Assembly (NCBI GenBank): GCA_037968855.1
Contig: JBBKWH010000025.1
Coordinates: 1-21,079, forward strand
Direction: 5' to 3'
From: JBBKWH01 sp037968855
Lineage (GTDB): Bacteria > Pseudomonadota > Gammaproteobacteria > Pseudomonadales > Moraxellaceae
Length of the DNA: 21,079 nucleotides
Under the pieces are notes generated by a model. The model saw only the letters and a list, made by a program, of their open reading frames with translations. It ran no database searches and had not been told where the DNA came from. Position numbers and translations under genes: made by a program. Below are positions 1-6,693 of this stretch, piece after piece; the stretch's first letter is position 1, and each line of letters opens with the position of its first letter.

Positions 1-2
1 CG

Positions 3-2513
3 CCGTTTGAGAATTTGCCGTTACGCGAGGCGGTGGATTTTTATCGGCATGAGCGCGATTGGGCGAATCGTTTGGTGGCGGGTGATTCGCTGTTGGTGAT
101 GAATTCTCTGATTCAAAAAGAGAGCATGGCCGGTCGGGTGCAGATGATTTATTTTGATCCACCGTATGGCATTAAGTATGGGTCGAATTTTCAGCCATTT
201 GTGAATAAACGGGATGTCAAAGACCGCAAGGATGAGGATTTGACCCAAGAGCCGGAGATGATTAAGGCGTTTCGGGATACGTGGGAGCTGGGTATTCATA
301 GTTATTTGACTTACTTAAGAGATCGTTTGTTGTTGGCGCGGGAGTTGTTGAGCGATAGTGGCAGTGTTTTTGTGCAGATTAGTGATGAAAATGTGCATCA
401 TGTGCGTGAGATTTGCGATGAAGTTTTTGGGGCGGAGAATTTCGCATGCGAGATTATTTTTGCAAAAACAAGTGGGCTTGGCAGTGAGCGGCTGAGTCGA
501 ACAAAAGACTATTTGATTTGGTATGCAAAAAAAGTTGAAGACTTGAAGTTTAGACGGTTATTTCGAGATAAAGCCGAAATGGCTGAGGTAGATTCTCACT
601 ACTCAACTAATAGAGATGGACTTATCTATACGCTTAGTGATCTTACAGGTCAATTCAGCAACACTCCCTCTTGTCTCTACGACTTTATGTTCTCAGGTAG
701 AAAAGTAGCATCAAGCAATGGAAGGCAGTGGAAGACCACTTTTAAAGGAATGACAAGGTTATCTTTAGCCAACAGAATAAATGACATGGGTAACTCAATA
801 CGATTCGTAAGGTATTTAGACGACTCCCCAGCATCTCCTATTAATGATGTTTGGAGTGACATCGGCGGTAGCGTTCAAAGTAGAAATGACCCAAAAGTCT
901 ATGTTGTTCAAACTGGTGCAGCAGCCATCGAACGCTGTATGCTCATGACCACCGACCCAGCTGACCTTGTACTCGACATCACCTGCGGCAGTGGCACCAC
1001 CGCCGTCGTCGCCGAAAAATGGGGCAGACGCTGGATCACCTGCGACACCAGCCGCGTGGCGATCACCCTCGCCAAACAACGCCTGATGACCGCAAGCTAC
1101 GACTACTACGAGCTGAAATACCCCAACGAAGGCTTAAAAGGCGGCTTTATCTACAAAACCGTGCCCCACGTCACCCTCAAAAGCATCGCCAATAACCCCG
1201 AAATCGACAGCATCTACGAGCGCATGCACCCCGCTATTGAAGAAGCCCTCAGCCAACTCAACCAAACCCTACGCGGCCATAGCAAACCCTTTAGCGTCAC
1301 CGAAGGCGCACGCAAAGGCCAAACATTAAACTTTACCGCCAAAAACAGCGACAGCCAAACCCTACCCTCTGGCGAAACCGCCTACAAAAACGCCCTACTC
1401 GAATGGGAAGTCCCGTTTGACTACCCCACCGACCCCGAACAACCACCCAAAAACCACACTTCCCAAAGCTGGCCAAACGGCGACAAACACCCCGTACGCC
1501 TCGCGTTTGAAGCCTTCCACCGCGCCCGCCAAGCCATGCAAAAACAAATGGATGCCAGCATCGCTGCCAATGCCGGACAAGAAACCCTGTACGACCAACC
1601 CGAAATCAACAAAAAGAAATTGCGCATCACAGGGCCATTCACCGTCGAAGCAGTACCGTTTGCCACCGTACTGGGCATGCACGAAGCCGAACAAACCGAC
1701 AACACCGATGTGGCAATCGCCCGATCAGGCGAAACCTCACGGCAAAGCCAATGGCGCGATGAACTACTCAAAACCGGTATACGTGGCAAAGGCAGCCAAA
1801 TGCTAAAACTCACCGGCCTAGAACCGATACCATCCGCCCACTATATCCATGCCGTTGGCACAGTGACCGACACTGGCGAACGCGTTGCAGTCAGCTTTGG
1901 CCCCGACTATGCCGCACTCGAACAACGCCAAGTCGAAATCGCAAAAAAAGAAGCGGGTGATTTATTCCCCACGCCGAAACTTTTAGTATTCTGCGCGTTT
2001 AGCTTTGACCCCGAAGCCGCCAAAGACATCGACAGCATCAAAGGCATTACCGCGCTCAAAGTGCAAATGAACACCGACCTGTTGACCGAAGACCTGAAAA
2101 CTAAACGCGCCAGCAACCAATCATTCTGGCTGATGGGTCAACCGGATGTTGACCTGAAAAAACTTAAAGACGGCCAGTATCAAGTCGAAGTTAACGGCTT
2201 CGACTACTTCAATACCAAAACCGGTGAGCTTGATTCGGGCGGCAAAAAGAACATCGCCATGTGGTCGCTCGATACCGACTACGACAACCGTTCGTTATAC
2301 CCACGCCAAGTCTTTTTCCCGATGGCAGGCAATAAAGACGGCTGGTATCGCCTGAAAAAAGATATTCGTGCCGAACTGGACGAATCAAGGCTAGATCAGT
2401 TTCATGGCACACGTTCATTGCCGTTTGCTGCTGGTGCAAACCGCTGTATCGCCGTCAAAATCGTCGATGATCGCGGGATTGAATCGCTCAAAGTGATGCG
2501 GCTGGCGGATTGA
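3..2513 (+). CDS. Type III-like (beta-class) site-specific DNA methyltransferase, 5' end cut by window edge
   Basis: Adenine/cytosine-N4 DNA methyltransferase, the modification subunit of a large Mod/Res restriction system. The reading frame is already open at base 3, before the first in-frame TTG at 15, so the true start lies left of the window; relatives are, from memory, somewhat over 900 residues. Counting from that TTG, the catalytic DPPY motif is at residues 48-51 (nt 156-167) and the SAM-binding motif DITCGSG starts at residue 321 (nt 975). This order, motif IV before motif I, is the beta class used by type III Mod proteins. The stretch between them (about residues 150-300) should be the target recognition domain. 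The long C-terminus (residues 350-832), with elements such as LYDQPE, ITGPFTVE and KIVDDRGIESLKV, is typical of this large Mod subfamily. The gene for the helicase-nuclease follows after 2 nt. The 5' part is G-rich, the middle AT-rich and the 3' part C-rich on the coding strand, which suggests a mosaic gene. Confidence 0.93.
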   Translation, partial: PFENLPLREAVDFYRHERDWANRLVAGDSLLVMNSLIQKESMAGRVQMIYFDPPYGIKYGSNFQPFVNKRDVKDRKDEDLTQEPEMIKAFRDTWELGIHSYLTYLRDRLLLARELLSDSGSVFVQISDENVHHVREICDEVFGAENFACEIIFAKTSGLGSERLSRTKDYLIWYAKKVEDLKFRRLFRDKAEMAEVDSHYSTNRDGLIYTLSDLTGQFSNTPSCLYDFMFSGRKVASSNGRQWKTTFKGMTRLSLANRINDMGNSIRFVRYLDDSPASPINDVWSDIGGSVQSRNDPKVYVVQTGAAAIERCMLMTTDPADLVLDITCGSGTTAVVAEKWGRRWITCDTSRVAITLAKQRLMTASYDYYELKYPNEGLKGGFIYKTVPHVTLKSIANNPEIDSIYERMHPAIEEALSQLNQTLRGHSKPFSVTEGARKGQTLNFTAKNSDSQTLPSGETAYKNALLEWEVPFDYPTDPEQPPKNHTSQSWPNGDKHPVRLAFEAFHRARQAMQKQMDASIAANAGQETLYDQPEINKKKLRITGPFTVEAVPFATVLGMHEAEQTDNTDVAIARSGETSRQSQWRDELLKTGIRGKGSQMLKLTGLEPIPSAHYIHAVGTVTDTGERVAVSFGPDYAALEQRQVEIAKKEAGDLFPTPKLLVFCAFSFDPEAAKDIDSIKGITALKVQMNTDLLTEDLKTKRASNQSFWLMGQPDVDLKKLKDGQYQVEVNGFDYFNTKTGELDSGGKKNIAMWSLDTDYDNRSLYPRQVFFPMAGNKDGWYRLKKDIRAELDESRLDQFHGTRSLPFAAGANRCIAVKIVDDRGIESLKVMRLAD

Positions 2514-2515
2514 GC

Positions 2516-5359
2516 ATGACCACAGCCCCACAATCACTGATCATCAATTCGCCGTATTTGTGTCCAACTCAGCATTGGCACAGTGAAGGCGGCAAACAAA
2601 CGCTCAGCCAAGGCCGTCGTCCGGCGGGCTATGAGATTTACGACACCCGCACTCAAACCAAACGGGTCGAACCACTTGATCTAGTCAATCAGATTCGTCA
2701 ACGTGTCGATGACTGGCGTGCGGCAGGCTATGAAGGCGCAAGCACTGTCAGCCTACAACTGCTTGAACATTGGCACGACAAAGGCGAATGGGAATCGCAG
2801 AGTTGCCGATGGTTGGGTGGTCAACGTGATAAACCTTTTTATTTTTGTCAGCTTGAAGCAATTGAGACCTTGATCTGGTGGGTTGAGGCTTATCCAACCT
2901 ACAAGCAAGGCATTCATGTGCAAGGCGATGGCGGTGCATGGCAGCGTGTCTGCAACAAGATGGCCACCGGTTCGGGCAAAACCAGCCTGATGGCGATGAT
3001 CATCACATGGCAAACGCTCAATGCACTGGCGCAACCCAAAGACGCACGCTTTTCTAAAGCGATTTTTATTGTCGCCCCCGGCTTAACCGTAAAAAGCCGT
3101 CTGCAAGTGCTGCTGCCAAGCCATGAAAAAAATGTCTATGACGAATTTAACTTGTGTCCATCGGGTTTGCGTGAGCGGATCAATCAAGCCGAAATCTTGA
3201 TTGAAAACTGGCATACCCTAATGCCCAAAGAAAAGCAAACCCGCTCAGTGGTCAAAAAAGGTAAAGAAAGCGATGAGGCGTTTACCAAGCGTGTCCTTGG
3301 GCAGTTGGCCAATCATAAAAATTTGGTCATCATCAACGACGAAGCACATCACGCCTATCGCGTGCAGGCCGAAAGCAAAATCAGCAAAAAAGAAGCCGAG
3401 GAACAAGGCCAAGACCTTGATCAGGCTACGCGATGGATTGAAGGCTTAGACCGGATTCACAAAACGCGGCGGATTTTGCGCTGCTTTGATCTGTCGGCTA
3501 CGCCGTTTGCACCGACCGGTAAAAAGAATACCGAAAGTGGCCTGTTTACATGGATTGTTTCAGACTTTGGCTTAAATGATGCCATTGAAGCCGGACTGGT
3601 AAAAACCCCGCGCGTGGTGATTCGCGATACTGCAACCGTCAACGCCACCACCTACCGCAGCAAGCTGTATCACTTGTATCGTGAGGAAGAAGTGAGTGAG
3701 GACTTTAACCAAAAACCAGCCTTGCCACCGACTGCCGATCTACCTGATTTGGTCGAAAAAGCCTATGCCTTACTTGCGCATGACTGGCAACGCACCGCAG
3801 CCGAATGGAAAACCGCAGGACACACCATCCCACCCGTGATGCTGACCGTGTGTAACCGTACCGAAGTCGCTGCGCGAATTGAACATTTTTTTAATCGTGG
3901 CGATTGTGCGATTGCCGAGATTAAAGCACCACTGCGTACCTTGCGTGTGGACTCCAAAGTGCTAGAACGTGCTGAAAAAGGCGAAACCAGCAGTAGCAAA
4001 GACAAAGACTATGCCGCGCATCTGGAAAACATGATTCGTGCCAGTGGTACAAGTTTGGATTATCAAGAGCGCATACTGGCCGAAAAACAAGAGCAACAAT
4101 TGCGTGAATTGGTCGATACCGTTGGTAAGCGCGGCAAAGCTGGGCAGCACATCCAAAACGTCATTTCGGTGGCAATGCTGTCCGAAGGTTGGGATGCCGC
4201 CAACGTCACCCACATCATGGGACTGCGTGCATTTAGCAGTCAGTTGCTGTGCGAGCAGGTGATTGGTCGTGGTCTGCGCCGTGTCGCACATGATCTGGAT
4301 GAACAGGGCTTTTTAACACCAGAGTATGTGAATATTTTTGGTGTGCCGCTGTCGATTTTTCAGGATGTCGGTGATGATGGTGGCACGCCACCCACGCCCA
4401 AGCCGAGTACGCGAGTGGAAGTTGAGCCAGAACGGCACACGCTACAAATCAAATGGCCAAACATTGTGCGCATCGAAACCGTCATGCGGCAGCAACTCAG
4501 CATTGATTGGTCACAAGTGCAGCCGCTCACCCTTGATCCGATGCAAACTCCATTGTCTGCGGAGATCACACCATCTTTAACCGGTGCTCCACATCTCGGG
4601 TTGCTATCAAAAATAGATCTCGAACAGGCAGCCGATGATTTTCGGATGCAGTTTTTGATTTTTAAAGCCGCACGTCGTCTTTATTTTCAGACCAATGATC
4701 AGTTTGATATTTCAAAGACCCATCTAGCACAACAACTCGTTGGACTTGTTGAAAAATTTTTACACAGCAACTTATTGTTCATCCCTAGCGACTGGCATCA
4801 GGAAGAGATACGAAAGAGGCTTCTAATTGGCCTAAATATGGGCGTGATTGTTGGTCATTTAAGTCAATATTTACATGAGCAGAATCTTGAGAAACTTGCT
4901 GCTGTGTTTGCAGAGCCGAAAGCGATCAGCTCAACCGCCGATATGCAGCCTTGGCAAACCACTCGGCCATGTATGCCAACGCAAAAATCTCAAATTAGTC
5001 ATGTGGTGTATGACAGTACGTGGGAAAAAACCGCAGCCGATCTATGTGAAAATATGCCAGAAGTGGTGGCATGGGTAAAAAACGATCATCTGGATTTTTC
5101 GGTGCGCTACCTGTGGAAGGGCAGCACAAGGTTATTCATTCCTGATTATCTGATCCGACTCACCAACGGTAAAACTCTCGTGCTTGAGATCAAAGGCCAA
5201 GACAGCGAAAAGAACCGCGCCAAACGTCTTGCGATGCAAACATGGGTTAATGCAGTTAATGAGCAAGGTGCATTTGGTCAGTGGTGTTTTGATGTTGTGT
5301 TTGAGCCAGCAAAAATTCGTGATGTCATTTTGCAATATACATCTTCAACAGTGACTTGA
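2516..5359 (+). CDS. Type III-like restriction enzyme: DEAD/DEAH-box helicase with C-terminal PD-(D/E)XK nuclease
   Basis: Restriction subunit of the system, 947 residues. I start it at the ATG at 2516, 2 nt after the methyltransferase stop; a TTG at 2510 is an alternative. Superfamily 2 helicase motifs are all visible: Walker A ATGSGKT (residues 150-156), DEAH (275-278), SAT (327-329), motif V-like SEGWD (556-560) and motif VI QVIGRGLRR (581-589). Near the C-terminus PD (876-877) and EIK (891-893) form the PD-Xn-EXK signature of a nuclease, with a preceding Glu at 837. By family knowledge the enzyme would translocate or hydrolyse ATP on DNA lacking Mod methylation and cleave it. No catalytic motif is missing, so the system looks intact apart from the unseen Mod N-terminus. 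Residues about 695-810 are encoded by a stretch of unusually low GC. The subfamily resembles those annotated as BPTD_3080-type restriction endonucleases, a recollection I could not check. Confidence 0.95.
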   Translation: MTTAPQSLIINSPYLCPTQHWHSEGGKQTLSQGRRPAGYEIYDTRTQTKRVEPLDLVNQIRQRVDDWRAAGYEGASTVSLQLLEHWHDKGEWESQSCRWLGGQRDKPFYFCQLEAIETLIWWVEAYPTYKQGIHVQGDGGAWQRVCNKMATGSGKTSLMAMIITWQTLNALAQPKDARFSKAIFIVAPGLTVKSRLQVLLPSHEKNVYDEFNLCPSGLRERINQAEILIENWHTLMPKEKQTRSVVKKGKESDEAFTKRVLGQLANHKNLVIINDEAHHAYRVQAESKISKKEAEEQGQDLDQATRWIEGLDRIHKTRRILRCFDLSATPFAPTGKKNTESGLFTWIVSDFGLNDAIEAGLVKTPRVVIRDTATVNATTYRSKLYHLYREEEVSEDFNQKPALPPTADLPDLVEKAYALLAHDWQRTAAEWKTAGHTIPPVMLTVCNRTEVAARIEHFFNRGDCAIAEIKAPLRTLRVDSKVLERAEKGETSSSKDKDYAAHLENMIRASGTSLDYQERILAEKQEQQLRELVDTVGKRGKAGQHIQNVISVAMLSEGWDAANVTHIMGLRAFSSQLLCEQVIGRGLRRVAHDLDEQGFLTPEYVNIFGVPLSIFQDVGDDGGTPPTPKPSTRVEVEPERHTLQIKWPNIVRIETVMRQQLSIDWSQVQPLTLDPMQTPLSAEITPSLTGAPHLGLLSKIDLEQAADDFRMQFLIFKAARRLYFQTNDQFDISKTHLAQQLVGLVEKFLHSNLLFIPSDWHQEEIRKRLLIGLNMGVIVGHLSQYLHEQNLEKLAAVFAEPKAISSTADMQPWQTTRPCMPTQKSQISHVVYDSTWEKTAADLCENMPEVVAWVKNDHLDFSVRYLWKGSTRLFIPDYLIRLTNGKTLVLEIKGQDSEKNRAKRLAMQTWVNAVNEQGAFGQWCFDVVFEPAKIRDVILQYTSSTVT

Positions 5360-6252
5360 TGACACTCTCCACCCCCTTCTGGCTGCAATTCCACCACCCC
5401 GATGTGCGCGACTTGGCTTTTGCTATCGCCTCACCGCCGATCTTAAGCGCATGGCCAGCGGCGTTGCTGCCGGATGTCGTGGCAAACGACCATGCCGAGC
5501 AAGTGATCTGGCCAGATGCTGATTTTTGGATGGGCTATGCACAGGCGTATCACCATCGTCTGTTGGCATTGGATCAACAGCCAGAGGCTTTGGTTGATCA
5601 TTTGGCCCGTCTACACACCACCCGCTTGGGCACACGCTTTGAGGCGCTGATTGCGTTTTGGCTCAAGGATCGTATCGGCCATCCCTTTGAGTTGATCGGT
5701 CAAAATATTCAGCGCCAGCACGGCACACGCACCATTGGCGAGTTAGATCTATTGGTGCGCAATCATGACAGCGATCAAGTTGAGCATTGGGAATTATCGA
5801 TTAAGTTTTATCTAGGCGAGCCACCGTTTGCACCCGCCGATTGGCGTGGCTTAAACCTGCGCGATACCTTGGCGCGCAAACTAAGCCATCTGTATCAACA
5901 TCAATTTGCCGCCAGCGAGGCATTGGGCCTAGCCATTGAGCAGCGACGTGCCATTGTCAAAGGTCGTTTGTTTTGGCCTATCAGCTTGCAGCAGCAGCCT
6001 CATTTATTATGGCTTGCGATAGAGTACCTCAGCGGTGAGTGGTCGGATATCGCACCGCTGGCCGAGCAGTCGGATATCCACTGGCGGCGGGCAGATCGCG
6101 CCGAATGGTTTAGCCCACGCGAGTTGGCTTGGCCTAGCCAGCCGCACTATTGGTACAATGGCCTATATCTGGGTGAGCAACACAGTACCGCTAGATCACA
6201 CACAAGAATGCTGCGACTCAAGGCATTTTTGCCACCGATCCCATACCATTGA
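5359..6252 (+). CDS. DUF1853 family protein, nuclease-like signature, coupled to the restriction operon
   Basis: A 297-residue protein that I recognise as DUF1853 from the run GTRFEALIAFWL (residues 91-102), GELDLLVR (127-134) and WELSIKFYLGE (144-154). Its function is unknown. GELD followed by E145-x-S-x-K149 on a predicted strand resembles the core of the PD-(D/E)XK nuclease fold, but the spacing is not canonical and activity is only an inference. The start is the ATG at 5359, whose A is also the last base of the restriction gene's TGA stop (TGATG). No Shine-Dalgarno sequence precedes it, so translation probably depends on ribosomes finishing the restriction gene. An upstream TTG at 5356 is a less likely start. 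Composition resembles the host genes, so it could be a resident gene beside which the restriction genes inserted, or a genuine third operon member. Confidence 0.85.
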   Translation: MTLSTPFWLQFHHPDVRDLAFAIASPPILSAWPAALLPDVVANDHAEQVIWPDADFWMGYAQAYHHRLLALDQQPEALVDHLARLHTTRLGTRFEALIAFWLKDRIGHPFELIGQNIQRQHGTRTIGELDLLVRNHDSDQVEHWELSIKFYLGEPPFAPADWRGLNLRDTLARKLSHLYQHQFAASEALGLAIEQRRAIVKGRLFWPISLQQQPHLLWLAIEYLSGEWSDIAPLAEQSDIHWRRADRAEWFSPRELAWPSQPHYWYNGLYLGEQHSTARSHTRMLRLKAFLPPIPYH

Positions 6253-6352
6253 AACAAGACGCTTACTCCCCGTTACCATTTGTATGTGTTTGTCTGCGGT
6301 GGCGATTGTTAGCGTTGCATCTACACCTAATTGCTTCATCTGGAGAAAACTC

Positions 6353-6493
6353 ATGAGCAAAATGATCGCTGCTGTTGCCCTTGTTGCTGTTGTTCTGACT
6401 GGCTGTAACACCGTTAAAGGCTTTGGCGAAGACGTCCAACGTGGCGGCGAAAAAGTTCAAGGTGCAGCCGCTGAAACCCAGCAAAAAATGTAA
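6353..6493 (+). CDS. Small entericidin-type lipoprotein
   Basis: A 46-residue secreted lipoprotein of the entericidin EcnA/EcnB-like group. A short hydrophobic signal (residues 4-15) ends in a lipobox LTGC with the lipidated Cys at 18; the 29-residue mature part carries the family pattern NTVKGFGEDVQRGGEKVQ. In E. coli, entericidins are an antidote/toxin pair linked to stationary-phase lysis; in other bacteria single copies are common and usually of unknown role, often stress-induced. GGAG at 6342-6345 lies 7 nt upstream of the ATG and decides this start over a longer frame that begins inside the DUF1853 gene. It stands alone with its own terminator, 100 nt after DUF1853. I see no convincing promoter in 6253-6341. 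Confidence 0.85.
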   Translation: MSKMIAAVALVAVVLTGCNTVKGFGEDVQRGGEKVQGAAAETQQKM

Positions 6494-6509
6494 GACCGTA
6501 ACACCATTT

Positions 6510-6537
6510 AAAAGCCTGCCCTATGCAGGCTTTTTTG
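6510..6537 (+). terminator. Rho-independent terminator after the entericidin gene
   Basis: GCCTGC (6514-6519) pairs perfectly with GCAGGC (6525-6530) around a 5-nt loop, with flanking A and T runs extending the stem and a TTTTTT tail. It lies 17 nt after the stop codon. Confidence 0.85.
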
Positions 6538-6577
6538 TGTCTGATCTTTTTTGCCCAGTTCATGATGAATCTCGCTA

Positions 6578-6622
6578 AACTGAGTACAACAAAGCTGAGT
6601 GTCACAAAACTGAGCGCTACAC
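6578..6622. repeat. Three 15-nt imperfect direct repeats upstream of recQ
   Basis: Three adjacent 15-nt units begin at 6578, 6593 and 6608; each holds CTGAG at the same place (6580, 6595, 6610), and the first two also share a distal ACAA or CACAA. They lie in the 150-nt gap between the entericidin terminator and recQ and could be protein-binding iterons or a decayed minisatellite. Confidence 0.55.
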
Positions 6623-6693
6623 GATCAGGCTGCTCAGCTAACCGCCTTGCAATGATTCGCACCAAGCAAAAAATGATTTTAGGATGAATGATC

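Noticed and set aside
527..533. A run of seven A in the methyltransferase gene as a phase-variation tract.
   Set aside because: Too short, and no longer simple-sequence repeat occurs in the visible gene.
2510..2515. TTG at 2510 as the start of the restriction gene.
   Set aside because: ATG at 2516 lies in the same frame two codons on and is the more usual choice; the difference is two residues.
3..6252. Possible BREX, DISARM or other multi-gene defence system around the methyltransferase and helicase.
   Set aside because: No PglZ, BrxC, DrmA/B or similar gene is visible; motif order and sizes fit a type III-like Mod/Res pair. The left edge hides anything upstream.
6035..6352. Longer frame running into the entericidin gene from inside DUF1853.
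   Set aside because: It overlaps DUF1853 in another frame, while GGAG and the signal peptide clearly place the entericidin start at 6353.
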